Below the pieces are notes generated by a model that was not told the origin of the DNA, made no database searches, and was given only the letters and a program-made list of their open reading frames with translations. Both the position numbers and the translations under genes were made by a program. Positions 1-9,592 of a stretch of 34,652 nucleotides of DNA are shown piece after piece (within the stretch, counting starts at the first letter, position 1; every line of letters starts with the position of its first letter). This DNA comes from Bacilli bacterium. GTDB taxonomy: Bacteria > Bacillota_I > Bacilli_A > RFN20 > CAG-826. The DNA is taken from the NCBI GenBank assembly GCA_024408565.1, contig JAKSUW010000003.1, positions 66,060 through 100,711 of the forward strand. Direction: 5' to 3'.

Positions 1-1587
1 CCGGATCGAAAAATTTATGACGTTAACATGCAAAGCGAGACAATGTATTCGCAAACGACAAAAGTTACTTCTGGTAGTGATTTAGTTACTTTCTTAATTG
101 TTAAGCCAGAATATGTGGATAATTATGAAATATCACTTGAAGCACCGACGGTGACCGTTAACAAAAAGGATATTTCAAGTAGTTGTGTATATAAAGCCAA
201 AACGGGTTTGTTAGTTGTGCCAGGCAATTTAATTGATGGCACAGTTAATATCGCTCTAGAAGCGGTTATTCCATCGTATCCAGTAATCATTGATGAACAA
301 TCAAAGGGCTTAAAATTTTACGCAACTGATCCAAGCGAAACTAGTTTACCTAGCGCACAGAAAGCGATGGATTATCAATTTAAAATGGAATTAGACGCTC
401 CACTATTCGAATATAAATTACCCGATTTATTAAAAATTTATGTTGGTTCTTCTAAAATACCTTTATATCCTGGTTATTACAAAGTAACAAAAGAAACTAG
501 CAGCACCGTGGCAACTGTTACTATTTTTGGTAGTCAAGTTTTTGATTACTTAACCATCAATGCAAGTGCGGTCTCACATAACCAAGCTTCGGTTGAATTT
601 ATTAAACCTGAAAGTATGGAACGAATGATTGATTGCACATTCGATGATCATATCGAGATTGGCACTAGTGAATTTATCGCAACCTTCTCGCCAACCATAT
701 ATGGTTATAATCCGCCCAATCTTGAAGATATCACTATGCTCATTAACGGGAAGCAAGTTAATTTACCAGCCATTGCTCGTTACGAACGTGGCGAAGATAG
801 CAAAATGGTGCTGACCGTTCAAAAAGAAGCGATTGCTGGACCCATCATTTTCACGGCTAAGCCACATGGCACCAATATTTTAGAAACGCTAAGATGGAGT
901 GAAATAAGTGAAATCTCACGTGCGGGTTATGCGCCATTATTCTTTAATGTTGGTGACACGAAGATCTTCCACATTGGTAGTGACCGTTTTGACTATGAAG
1001 CGCGGATTATCGGTTTTAACCAAGATCGCATTCTTGGTGAGCAGAAATTAGGAACTACCTTTGAATTTACTTCACCAATTCGCACCTTGCCATTTAGTGA
1101 TGATGACCAGATGTCGGTCTATTACAAGGTTGACCGTGAAGATAATATTTTTAGTTATATTTATACCTATCTAAATTATCTATTACCACTTGATTTGCCA
1201 TTCGCTAGTTATCTTCGCTCGGTGAAAAAGATTACGGCGACCTCGAATATTAATAATCCACCGGTCGTTCCTGTTAATACCCCATCATCTAATTTACTAT
1301 TTCCTTTGTCACTTAAAGAGTTAGGTTTTACTACTCCGCATGAATGCTATGAACACGAAGGCGACACTTATAGTTATTATGTTGATGCATCTAGTAGTAA
1401 ACGCTTAAAGAGTTACCATGGTCAGCCCGAATATATTAATTATTGGACAAGAAGTACGGAATTCATCTTTAATGAAGAAAGCATACTACCAACTTCATCC
1501 GTTGAAGTGATAAATCCTAATGGTTTATATGAAAGCAAAAACGTTGCCGAATTGGAGGTCTATTGCGCACCAGCATTTTGCATTTAG
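1..1587 (+). CDS. DUF6273-type surface protein, 5' partial
   Basis: The reading frame is open from the first base of the window, so the N-terminus and any signal peptide lie outside; the first ATG, at 28, is not necessarily the start. The last third has the DUF6273 layout: a Trp-containing 'WSEISEISRAGYA' lead-in, then 'VGDTKIFHIG', 'ARIIGF', a 'SLKELGF' segment, a 'YINYWTRS' box and a terminal 'AFCI'. The upstream part holds two to three beta-rich modules of about 90 residues with the pattern LPxxLxIYVG...Y...G.V.I, also found in the neighbouring lipoproteins. DUF6273 is common in secreted proteins of gut Firmicutes and its biochemical role is unknown to me. The gene ends 3 nt before the next ORF, so the two are probably co-transcribed. 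A surface location is inferred from the family and from the lipoprotein relative at 30694-33030. Confidence 0.85.
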   Translation, partial: PDRKIYDVNMQSETMYSQTTKVTSGSDLVTFLIVKPEYVDNYEISLEAPTVTVNKKDISSSCVYKAKTGLLVVPGNLIDGTVNIALEAVIPSYPVIIDEQSKGLKFYATDPSETSLPSAQKAMDYQFKMELDAPLFEYKLPDLLKIYVGSSKIPLYPGYYKVTKETSSTVATVTIFGSQVFDYLTINASAVSHNQASVEFIKPESMERMIDCTFDDHIEIGTSEFIATFSPTIYGYNPPNLEDITMLINGKQVNLPAIARYERGEDSKMVLTVQKEAIAGPIIFTAKPHGTNILETLRWSEISEISRAGYAPLFFNVGDTKIFHIGSDRFDYEARIIGFNQDRILGEQKLGTTFEFTSPIRTLPFSDDDQMSVYYKVDREDNIFSYIYTYLNYLLPLDLPFASYLRSVKKITATSNINNPPVVPVNTPSSNLLFPLSLKELGFTTPHECYEHEGDTYSYYVDASSSKRLKSYHGQPEYINYWTRSTEFIFNEESILPTSSVEVINPNGLYESKNVAELEVYCAPAFCI

Positions 1588-1590
1588 ATT

Positions 1591-4500
1591 ATGGAAAAGC
1601 TAAGCCCAAGATTCATCAAGTTTAAAAAAATAGCTAGTAAGTTTCTCTTGGTGTTACCATTTTTTGCCATGACCGCGTGCGGTTCGACTTCACCGATTGA
1701 TCCAGATGATCCACCGGTCCCGCCAACGCCACCGACTCCCGATACTTATACTTTAGATATTACTTGCAAGGGCTGTAATATCGGCGGTGAGCACGAAATT
1801 CACGAAACCCATGACCGTAACGAAGATCTTGAATATAATTTCCTTCCGGATAGTGTGGAATATAATCTTCCAGGTGATCTCGAAGTAAAAATCGGTGGTG
1901 AAAGTGGTCGAGGTAAGTATACCTATAATTCCACGAACGGTCATTTTACAATCCGGATGACGGGTGATGTTGTGATTAACGCCGTTGCGGATACCGAATA
2001 TGTTTACGTTGTGTTCGCTAACACTGGGGAAACTTATATCCCATATCAAAAAATTAAAGCGGGTGACCATGCTTCTGATCCAGGAACACCGAGTAAAGAA
2101 TTCTACGAATTTAAAGGCTGGTATAAGGATAGCGATTTAGGTAACGAATTTAATTTTAATTTGCCAGTTTATCAAAATACTACTGTCTACGCTGGGTGGG
2201 AGCAAACTCAGTACTATTGTGTGACTTTTGACTCGCGAGATGGTTCAACAGTTGATAGCGAATGGGTGAAAAGAGGCGAGCACGCTCACGCACCCGCTCC
2301 GCCGACGAAAAAATATTACGAATTTGTCGGTTGGACCCGCGATCCACAAGGCTATGAACCATATGATTTCGAAGAAGCGAAAGTGTATCATAACATTACC
2401 TTATACGCGAAATGGGTAAAAGCGCGTTATATGGTTACTTTCCATGTTATTGATGCTACACATGAAGGCTCGTATTGGGAAGCTACTGGCGATACCGTGC
2501 CAAAACAATTTAAAATTTCTGCATTAACTAATATCACCGATTTCTATAACGACCACATCGGTGCATTATCAATTGTTATTGAACATTTCCACTTCTTTAA
2601 TTGGTCATATACACAAGATGGTAGTAAGCCGGTTGCATTTGATGATTTTGTTGAGGGTGATACTGATTTATACCCAATCTTTGAAGCGAATATCTATAAA
2701 GCCACCTTTACCGTCGGTAGTACTCCAAATGCTGGTTGGATCAAGACCGATGAGACCGGCAAAGAAGAACTTGTTCCGATAGTCGAAGTGAAAGTTCCTT
2801 ATGGCGAATTGCCGCCTGATATTGGTCAACCAATTCGCCGTAACGATAAACAATATGTATATACTTTTAATGAGTATGACCAAAAAATTCATCCAGTGGT
2901 GGGTGATGAGACTGATATCTATACCGCCCAATGGTCATCGTCTTTGATGATTTATTCGCTTTCGTTTGAAGCTAATGGTGGTAAATGGTTCGATGGAACT
3001 ACTCGCTTTGTTGCTGATATTAACTATGGCGAAACTTGGAAAGATGTGAAAGATAGCGGGCGATTACCAACTGAAGCACCTGAGCGTTTTGGTTATGACT
3101 TTAAAAATATTTGGACACTCGCACCTAATGATGGTAGTACCCAGATTAAAGATACCTACGTCTTCAAAGGGCATAAGACCATCTATGCTTATTGGGAAAG
3201 ACATATTTATCATGTCACCTTTGATAGTGCCGGTGGGTCAATGGTCGAGGCACAAGACATTCCGTTTGAGAGCACTGTCTCGCCTCCGTCTGATCCGACT
3301 CGCGTCGGTTATGATTTCGCTGGTTGGTACACCGAAGATGGGACTATATATAACTTTAATACCCCTGTGCAATCTAATTTTACTTTATATGCTCATTGGG
3401 ATATCCGCCATCACACCCTTACCTTTGATCCAGGCGAAGGGGAAATTGTTAGAGGCGAGGCTACACAAATTGTTGATTATGGTACCTCGCTGTTTGATGC
3501 CATTGCGCGGCAAAAGATTGAAGTTTACAAGACTGGTTATACTTTTGATAAATGGTTCGTCAATGAACACGAGGTTACCATTGATGATAAAATGCCCGAC
3601 AGCGATTTAACGATTACGGCCACGTATACCATTAATAGTTATAAATTACATTTTGATCCTACGGGCGGCGATGTTGAAGGTCCGGGAACGTTGCTTGTCG
3701 TATATAACACTGAATGGTCAGCGATTGGTAATAAACCGGGTGCGACGAAATATGGTTATGTCTTCCAACACTGGTCGACTAAACGTGGTGGACCAGCGAT
3801 TCCTAATGATTGGAAGATGCCGCCTGACGAAACGACGGTTTACGCGGTCTGGGAACCCAATGTCTATCAGGTCGAACTTGTCGGTAATGGCGGTTATTGG
3901 CATGGTTATAGTTCCATTACCCGCAGCATTCGCTATACGGATCCATGGTCAACGATTCTTAGTAAAGATAAACCTGTACAAATCGGTTACAATTTCACTT
4001 ATTATTCGTTTGATTTATTGGGTCTCTTTGCCGTTCCATTAGATGAACCTTATACTGATTTGTCAGATGATACAGTTTACGCCCAATGGGAAATTAAACA
4101 CTTCACGGTAACTTTTGTAACCAACTGTAGTCAAACAGTTGATCCACAATATGTTGATTACGGTTATTGGGCTTATGAACCGCATCTTGATCGACGCGAA
4201 GGTTATACTTTCAAAGGTTGGTATTTAGATTCGAAATTTAGCAGTAAGTTTGACTTTGATACTCCAATCAAGAGCAATCTAACTTTGTACGCAAGATGGG
4301 ATGTTAATAACTGGTCACTTGACTTCTACATCCCCGACGGGGTTGAAGTCTATCCGGCGGGCGCGCAAACTAGTTTCCCTAGTGTTAGTTATGGCACCAA
4401 GGTTTCCACCCTTCCTAATGTTCCAGTTTCCGCATCGATGGTTGGCTATGATTTCTTTGGCTGGATGGATAATGGTGATCAAATTGATTTAGCAAATTAC

Positions 4501-6090
4501 ACAATGCCTGATCGTGATGTTATTATTTATCCTAACTTAGAGAAGCACGTTTATCAGGTGACTTTCCTAGTTGATGGCGAAATTTATCAACAACAAGGTG
4601 TCGAATATCAAGGGGTAGCGCAAGTGCCGGATCCACCGACGAAAGAAGGTTATACTTTCGCGGAGTGGCAATTAAATGGCGAGACTTATGACTTTAGTCA
4701 ACCGGTCACTAGCAATTTACAACTTGAAGCGAAATTTGATATTAATCACCATAGCATCACGCTTAATGCTTCTGATGGCGAATTCGCGGATGGGGAAAAG
4801 ACCAAGGTGATTGAAAATGTTGAATACGGCACCAATATTTTAAGTATCATTAGCGAAACCCCTGATAAAGTTGGCTACAGCTTCAACCACTGGAGTTATG
4901 TTGAAGGCGACCCAAGTCCTGAACAAGAAGTTGGTAAAGACGCCACCTTGCCTGATCAAGATATAATCATTTACGCGATTTATCTAATCGATACTTATCG
5001 TGTGACATTTGTTGATAACACGGAAGAATGCGATGTTCCGCCACAAGATGTTGTGTTTATGGAATACGCAACTGAGCCAGCCGATATTCATAAATATGGT
5101 TATGATTTTGCGGGATGGTACGATAACCCTGAGTTCTCGGGCACACCATTTGACTTTGTCAATACGCCAATTACTAGTAACATCACCTTATACGCGAAAT
5201 GGGATTTGCATAACTTTAATGTTCAATTCTTGAATTATGACGGCACCATATTTAACGAACAAGCTGTCCCGTATTTGAGTGCACCGACTGATCCAGGAAC
5301 TCCAGTTAAACCAGAGGATGCGTATGCGACATATACCTTCACGGGTTGGGACAAAGATATTAGTGCGCCGATAGAGGAAGACACCGTCTTTATCGCGCAA
5401 TTTGAAGCGGTTCCTAAGGAATACACCATCACTTGGAATATTCGTAAAGAAGGCGGAGCGGCTGACACTTTAACCGAGCAAAAACATTATGGTGATACTT
5501 TGACCGCCCCAGAGACAATTAAGGAATATGACGATAGTGGTTATCACTATACCTTTATCGGTTTCTCACCAGCGATAACGATGGTTACAGGTGATGCAAC
5601 TTATACCGCGCAATATAAACGCGAACAAATTCGCTACAAAGTGATTTGGCAAAACTGCGATGGCACCGAACTACAATACGAAGAATTATTACCGGGTACT
5701 GTTCCTGAGTATTATAGCGGTACGCCAACATATGAAAAAGATGGTCACCAGTTCGAGTTCATTGGTTGGGATAAGCCAGTCGAAGCGGTCACCGATCATG
5801 ATTTAATCTTCACCGCGGTTTATAACGAAGATGTCTCGATGAGCTTTGAAGGGGTTAACTGCACAGTGAATGGTTTATATAATGTCCACCGGATTCTTAA
5901 TTTTGATGATGCGATTGATTTCACAGTTGTTGCCGACTTTGGTTACTGTTTACCCGATACAATCGAAGTTTATGTCGATGGTGTCTTAATCGATGCTTCT
6001 CAATATAGTTATGATCCGTTAACGGGTCGCTTCCATATGAATAACGCTAAAGGTAATGTCCGTATTATTGTCGGAGGAGTTCCAGTATGA
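1591..6090 (+). CDS. Giant lipoprotein with about 17 InlB B-type repeats
   Basis: This is a 1499-residue predicted lipoprotein. A basic, hydrophobic N-terminus ends in the lipobox MTAC with Cys30, followed by a Pro/Asp-rich spacer at residues 36-51. Residues 53-135 form a small domain starting with the Cys pair C59/C62. Residues 136 to about 1415 hold about 17 tandem InlB B-type (Listeria-Bacteroides, Flg_new) modules, recognisable by VTFDS.GG...GY.F.GW...LYAKW. The last 80 residues repeat the small N-terminal domain ('FEGVNCTVNG', 'LPDTIEVYVDG'). There is no sortase motif or C-terminal membrane segment, so anchoring would be by lipid only. Such repeats usually form extended stalks that present or bind ligands, so a surface adhesin or scaffold role is inference. 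The start lacks a Shine-Dalgarno and lies 3 nt after the previous stop. The TGA stop overlaps the next ATG. Confidence 0.92.
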   Translation: MEKLSPRFIKFKKIASKFLLVLPFFAMTACGSTSPIDPDDPPVPPTPPTPDTYTLDITCKGCNIGGEHEIHETHDRNEDLEYNFLPDSVEYNLPGDLEVKIGGESGRGKYTYNSTNGHFTIRMTGDVVINAVADTEYVYVVFANTGETYIPYQKIKAGDHASDPGTPSKEFYEFKGWYKDSDLGNEFNFNLPVYQNTTVYAGWEQTQYYCVTFDSRDGSTVDSEWVKRGEHAHAPAPPTKKYYEFVGWTRDPQGYEPYDFEEAKVYHNITLYAKWVKARYMVTFHVIDATHEGSYWEATGDTVPKQFKISALTNITDFYNDHIGALSIVIEHFHFFNWSYTQDGSKPVAFDDFVEGDTDLYPIFEANIYKATFTVGSTPNAGWIKTDETGKEELVPIVEVKVPYGELPPDIGQPIRRNDKQYVYTFNEYDQKIHPVVGDETDIYTAQWSSSLMIYSLSFEANGGKWFDGTTRFVADINYGETWKDVKDSGRLPTEAPERFGYDFKNIWTLAPNDGSTQIKDTYVFKGHKTIYAYWERHIYHVTFDSAGGSMVEAQDIPFESTVSPPSDPTRVGYDFAGWYTEDGTIYNFNTPVQSNFTLYAHWDIRHHTLTFDPGEGEIVRGEATQIVDYGTSLFDAIARQKIEVYKTGYTFDKWFVNEHEVTIDDKMPDSDLTITATYTINSYKLHFDPTGGDVEGPGTLLVVYNTEWSAIGNKPGATKYGYVFQHWSTKRGGPAIPNDWKMPPDETTVYAVWEPNVYQVELVGNGGYWHGYSSITRSIRYTDPWSTILSKDKPVQIGYNFTYYSFDLLGLFAVPLDEPYTDLSDDTVYAQWEIKHFTVTFVTNCSQTVDPQYVDYGYWAYEPHLDRREGYTFKGWYLDSKFSSKFDFDTPIKSNLTLYARWDVNNWSLDFYIPDGVEVYPAGAQTSFPSVSYGTKVSTLPNVPVSASMVGYDFFGWMDNGDQIDLANYTMPDRDVIIYPNLEKHVYQVTFLVDGEIYQQQGVEYQGVAQVPDPPTKEGYTFAEWQLNGETYDFSQPVTSNLQLEAKFDINHHSITLNASDGEFADGEKTKVIENVEYGTNILSIISETPDKVGYSFNHWSYVEGDPSPEQEVGKDATLPDQDIIIYAIYLIDTYRVTFVDNTEECDVPPQDVVFMEYATEPADIHKYGYDFAGWYDNPEFSGTPFDFVNTPITSNITLYAKWDLHNFNVQFLNYDGTIFNEQAVPYLSAPTDPGTPVKPEDAYATYTFTGWDKDISAPIEEDTVFIAQFEAVPKEYTITWNIRKEGGAADTLTEQKHYGDTLTAPETIKEYDDSGYHYTFIGFSPAITMVTGDATYTAQYKREQIRYKVIWQNCDGTELQYEELLPGTVPEYYSGTPTYEKDGHQFEFIGWDKPVEAVTDHDLIFTAVYNEDVSMSFEGVNCTVNGLYNVHRILNFDDAIDFTVVADFGYCLPDTIEVYVDGVLIDASQYSYDPLTGRFHMNNAKGNVRIIVGGVPV

Positions 6091-9005
6091 AAAAGAAAAA
6101 AATATTTAGCCTCGGGATTTTGTTCTTATTAACTAGTTATGGTGTTAGTAGTGCTTCTTCCTATTCGTATCATCTTAATAATGTGATTACTCCGACTAAT
6201 AACGATGATGTATGCATGATTACCTTTAACGCCGCGGGTGGGGAATGGGAGGATGGTTCAACGGAAAAAGTGGTGGAAGTAGCGTCAGGAACATTACCCC
6301 AAGCGCCGGAAGTTAATCCATATAAAGCGCCTTCAACTGGTTATAATTATGAATTTGCTGGTTGGTTACCAACTATTTCGCTCGCGTTTAGCGACACGAC
6401 TTATTACGCTTCCTACCAAATTGTCCAACAAGATACGTTTACCGTTACTTGGGCAAATTATGATGGCACCGTGTTAGAAACTGATACGAATGTTCCATAC
6501 GGCTCAGCCCCATCATATGACGGCGCCGAACCAACTAGACCCGAAGATGCCGATAAAGAATATTTCTTTAACGGTTGGGGTAAATTATCTCCTGTCACTA
6601 GTGATGTTACCTATACGGCCCAATATTATGACCGTAGTAAACATAAGACCAAAGACATTCACATTGAATGCGTGGGTTGCGTAACAAGCTTTAATGATTC
6701 ACCGACCTATCACCAAGAATTTGATGTGCAGGTATTAGAAAATAGTGATGTAGTCTTTAAATTTGCCCTGAATGATATTGAAGGTTATCACGCTTTACCA
6801 ACCGATGTCGATCAATTTATCGTTGATGGTAGTGCAAGTACGGATTACACCTTTGATGCGAGCGCTAGTGAATTACATTTTGTGGTGACAGGCAATACCG
6901 ATATTAAAGTTACCGCGACTGATGATGCGGAAATTATTTGTACTTATATGAATGAGAATCCGACTAGTGAGGTTAAATTAGAATGTGAATCAACTGGCGA
7001 TATTAAAGTTAATTGGGGCGATGATGCGACGATGGACACGTCGTTAACTCATACTTATAACACCGCCGGAACCTTTGATATTTCCCTTTACGGTGACATT
7101 AGCAAAATTAAATTATCAAACGCGGACGGACCTTTATTACCGGATAATATTTACTTTACGAAGGTAGTGTACCGTAATTACACAAGCTTCTTTAATAGTC
7201 CGACTACTGCCGGTATTGACGCTAATGCCTTTAAAGGTATTACGCACTTAACTGAAGTAGCGTTACCGATTCTTCCTGAAATGGAAGGAAAAACCGCCGA
7301 AATTGGTGCGGATGCTTTTAGCGGTTGTACCTCGTTATCAAGCTTTAAGATACCACCGATGATTAATCAAATTAGTACCGGTGTCTTTAGCGGTTGTATC
7401 TCCTTAACGTCATTAATCGTTCATGATAATAACTTACATTTCACGAGCCGCGATATAAATGGTGCGCAAGCTAATTACATTGTTAGTAGGGACGAAGATA
7501 CGGCGACTTTACTTTATGGGTGTGATGATGTGGATTTTGAATTGGTTCCAGGGAATCATATTGCAATTGCTGATTCGGCTTTTGCTGGCTGCGCTTTAAT
7601 TAACGAAGTGAAATTTACTAGTAAAGTTAACAAACTTGGCACGCTTGCGTTTGCTAATTGTCATAACTTGGTTTCGATTGTTAACGAAGCACCTGATTTA
7701 CTTGAATATCCATCGCAATGTTTCTCTGGTTGTGATTCGTTGACCGATATTGACTTTGGTCATGTCACGAAAATTGGCGCTTCCGCTTTTGCAGGTTGCA
7801 CTTCTCTAGCGGATTTAGAATTGGGGCATGATATTCAAGAAATCGGCGAGTCTGCCTTTAAAGATTGCACGGATTTAATCGTTGCAAACTTTGTGATGGT
7901 GGGTCGTCCTGATAATGAGAGCGATCCGTTTGTGGTTCCTACCATCGCCGCGACCGCGTTTGATAATTGCCCTTCGCTAGTTGAAGAGGCTAGTTTCTTA
8001 GTGCCAAGTTCTGGTCAGGGGGGTCCAGAATATGACGCCCGTCAAGAATATATTAATAATTTAGGCGAAAACGCTAAATATATCTATCGACTGATTGATA
8101 CAACAAAGTACAACTTTGCTAAGTTGGCGGCTTTCGCGACAGTTTACTTTGATACTGGTTTATCGGATGAAGAAAGACATGTTGCTATTCATCTAGACTA
8201 CACACGAGTGCCCGAATTTGAAGGAACCATTTATTGTAACTGGGGCGATGGTAACGAAGACGTGGTGGACATCTCTTATCGTGGGCAAACGGGCCTAACC
8301 TTTAACCTTGAACACACCTTTACTAATGCTGGCGATTATTGCATTCGGATTTATGTTCCGAGTTCGCATGCGACGCGAAGCGTGCTAGGCGAAGTTTCCT
8401 TTGCTGCGAATGATGAAAGCGGTGAATTGTATGGATTAGGTAATAAGCATATTACTAGCTTTGTCTATCCTTTCGCCTACACTCCAGAGATGTTTGAATA
8501 CTTGCCGCCGATCTTAGTCCCCAGCGCAGTTAGAAATATGCCGATGTTACATCGTGTGGTGTTGCCACACCATTTATCAAGCGAGTCAACTGTTTTAGAG
8601 AAAACCGTCTTCCAAAATTCTGCTATTAAATCCCTCACTTTATCCCACGATATCACAGCTATTCAAGACCAAGCCTTTATGAATTGCGCATCATTAGAGA
8701 AGATTGTTTTACCTACTCAATTGACTTCGATTAATCGCGCAACTTTCACTAATTGCACTGCGCTAGAAAGAGTGGTTATGAATAAGAATTTAATTTTTAT
8801 CGATGATAACGCTTTCGCTTCGTGCACAAACTTAAAAGTCGTTGATTTAAGAGGCGTTAATGCGAATCAAGTAGTTAGTTTATTAGGTGGTGAAGTATTC
8901 ACCGGTTGTCCGCTGGAGAAGATTCTTGTTCCTGCCAAGTTATTAGAACAATATAAGACCGATCCCCAATGGGGAGTTTACGCTAATATCATTACACTTG
9001 AGTAA
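6087..9005 (+). CDS. Secreted InlB-repeat/PKD/BspA-type LRR protein
   Basis: This is a 972-residue protein with a type I signal peptide (KKKK, hydrophobic core, likely cut after Ala23 in VSSA). Domain order by eye: two InlB B-type repeats (about 42-185), a Cys-x-Gly-Cys small domain (about 189-285), a PKD-like domain with 'NWGDD...HTY..AGTF' (W310), a BspA/LRR_5 block (about 360-630, repeats of 'AFxGCTSLxxxxLP'), a second PKD-like domain with 'CNWGDG...HTFTNAGDY' (W719) and a second LRR_5 block (about 780-965). The PKD+LRR unit therefore occurs twice. No anchor is visible, so it is either released or held by the co-encoded lipoprotein. It has a GGAGGAG ribosome site inside the end of the upstream gene and an ATGA overlap, which indicates translational coupling. 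BspA-type LRR proteins are known as adhesins; that role here is inferred. Confidence 0.92.
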   Translation: MKKKKIFSLGILFLLTSYGVSSASSYSYHLNNVITPTNNDDVCMITFNAAGGEWEDGSTEKVVEVASGTLPQAPEVNPYKAPSTGYNYEFAGWLPTISLAFSDTTYYASYQIVQQDTFTVTWANYDGTVLETDTNVPYGSAPSYDGAEPTRPEDADKEYFFNGWGKLSPVTSDVTYTAQYYDRSKHKTKDIHIECVGCVTSFNDSPTYHQEFDVQVLENSDVVFKFALNDIEGYHALPTDVDQFIVDGSASTDYTFDASASELHFVVTGNTDIKVTATDDAEIICTYMNENPTSEVKLECESTGDIKVNWGDDATMDTSLTHTYNTAGTFDISLYGDISKIKLSNADGPLLPDNIYFTKVVYRNYTSFFNSPTTAGIDANAFKGITHLTEVALPILPEMEGKTAEIGADAFSGCTSLSSFKIPPMINQISTGVFSGCISLTSLIVHDNNLHFTSRDINGAQANYIVSRDEDTATLLYGCDDVDFELVPGNHIAIADSAFAGCALINEVKFTSKVNKLGTLAFANCHNLVSIVNEAPDLLEYPSQCFSGCDSLTDIDFGHVTKIGASAFAGCTSLADLELGHDIQEIGESAFKDCTDLIVANFVMVGRPDNESDPFVVPTIAATAFDNCPSLVEEASFLVPSSGQGGPEYDARQEYINNLGENAKYIYRLIDTTKYNFAKLAAFATVYFDTGLSDEERHVAIHLDYTRVPEFEGTIYCNWGDGNEDVVDISYRGQTGLTFNLEHTFTNAGDYCIRIYVPSSHATRSVLGEVSFAANDESGELYGLGNKHITSFVYPFAYTPEMFEYLPPILVPSAVRNMPMLHRVVLPHHLSSESTVLEKTVFQNSAIKSLTLSHDITAIQDQAFMNCASLEKIVLPTQLTSINRATFTNCTALERVVMNKNLIFIDDNAFASCTNLKVVDLRGVNANQVVSLLGGEVFTGCPLEKILVPAKLLEQYKTDPQWGVYANIITLE

Positions 9006-9021
9006 TAGATAATGACAATAA

Positions 9022-9084
9022 ACTTTTCGGGAAGAGTGTGTCTTTTATAACACAGTAAATGCTAGAAAGTTTTGTTGAACTTTC
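9022..9084 (+). other. Weak hairpins downstream of the surface-protein operon
   Basis: ACTTTT (9022-9027) can pair with AAGAGT (9032-9037), followed by a short T-run at 9043-9046. GAAAGTT (9065-9071) pairs perfectly with AACTTTC (9078-9084). Either could act as a weak terminator separating the surface operon from rplS, but neither has the usual GC-rich stem plus long T-tract. The second stem overlaps the rplS -35 box. Confidence 0.3.
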
Positions 9085-9103
9085 TTGTTGACTAGAGTAA
9101 TAT
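9075..9103 (+). promoter_or_regulatory. Probable rplS promoter
   Basis: A -35 box TTGAAC (9075-9080), a 17-nt spacer and a -10 box TAATAT (9098-9103). Transcription would start near 9110 and leave a leader of about 90 nt before rplS. Confidence 0.65.
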
Positions 9104-9109
9104 AACTAA

Positions 9110-9198
9110 GCATGATTTAATCATGTAACGCGTGGTCCGCTACCAAAGTCTCGGCACGAACACGAAGTGAAAAAGAATGACTAAAAGGAGGAAGAAAC
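9110..9198 (+). promoter_or_regulatory. Possible structured leader of rplS (L19-type leader)
   Basis: The untranslated stretch contains a perfect hairpin CATGAT-TTA-ATCATG (9111-9125), a weaker TGGT/ACCA stem near 9133-9145, and a strong AAAGGAGG ribosome site (9184-9191). Firmicutes rplS is known to carry an autoregulatory L19 leader RNA. Position and length fit, but I could not match the family consensus, so the identity is tentative. Confidence 0.35.
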
Positions 9199-9549
9199 AT
9201 GAAGAATACCAGTCTCGTTAACGAAATCGCGAATCGGCAACTTAAGCACAACATTCCTGATTTCCGAAGTGGTGATACGGTGAAAGTTTCAGTGAAGATT
9301 ACTGAAAATAATAAATCCCGAATTCAAGTTTTCCAAGGCGTCGTCATGCAACGTCGTGGCTCTGGCGTAAGTAGCACCTTTACCGTGCGGAAGATCTCAA
9401 GTGGCGTGGGCGTCGAAAGAACGTTCCCACTTCATTCACCTGTGGTGGCCAAGATCGAAGTCGTGAAAAAAGGTAAAGTGCGGCGGAACAAAATTACTTA
9501 CTTCCGGAAGCGCGCTGGAAAAAGTGCTCGAATTAAAGAAGAACTTTAA
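9199..9549 (+). CDS. rplS: 50S ribosomal protein L19 (bL19)
   Basis: A 116-residue protein, the normal length for bL19. Family signatures include '[14 protein letters not shown]', '[16 protein letters not shown]', '[21 protein letters not shown]' and the basic C-terminus with '[17 protein letters not shown]'. bL19 sits at the 30S-50S interface. The start is fixed by AAAGGAGG 7 nt upstream. The gene has its own promoter and is followed by a strong terminator, so it appears monocistronic here, apart from possible readthrough into the ROK gene. In Bacillus, rplS is likewise followed closely by rbgA and rnhB; here one extra gene intervenes. Confidence 0.98.
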   Translation: MKNTSLVNEIANRQLKHNIPDFRSGDTVKVSVKITENNKSRIQVFQGVVMQRRGSGVSSTFTVRKISSGVGVERTFPLHSPVVAKIEVVKKGKVRRNKITYFRKRAGKSARIKEEL

Positions 9550-9565
9550 TTTCTTAGCAATAATT

Positions 9566-9590
9566 AAGAGGCCAAACGGCCTCTTTTTTT
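9566..9590 (+). terminator. Rho-independent terminator of rplS
   Basis: GAGGCC (9568-9573), loop AAAC, GGCCTC (9578-9583), extended by AA/TT pairs and followed by seven T (9584-9590). Confidence 0.93.
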
Positions 9591-9592
9591 GT

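Noticed and set aside
1753-2070. 105-codon antisense frame
   Set aside because: Shadow of the lipoprotein gene; no ribosome site or family motif.
3089-3610. 173-codon frame inside the giant lipoprotein gene
   Set aside because: Same-strand shadow of the repeat-coding frame, rich in Leu/Met/Arg as expected for a shifted frame, with no ribosome site.
1591-9005. CRISPR or short tandem DNA repeats in the surface genes
   Set aside because: The repetition is at protein level with diverged DNA; no regular repeat-spacer pattern exists.
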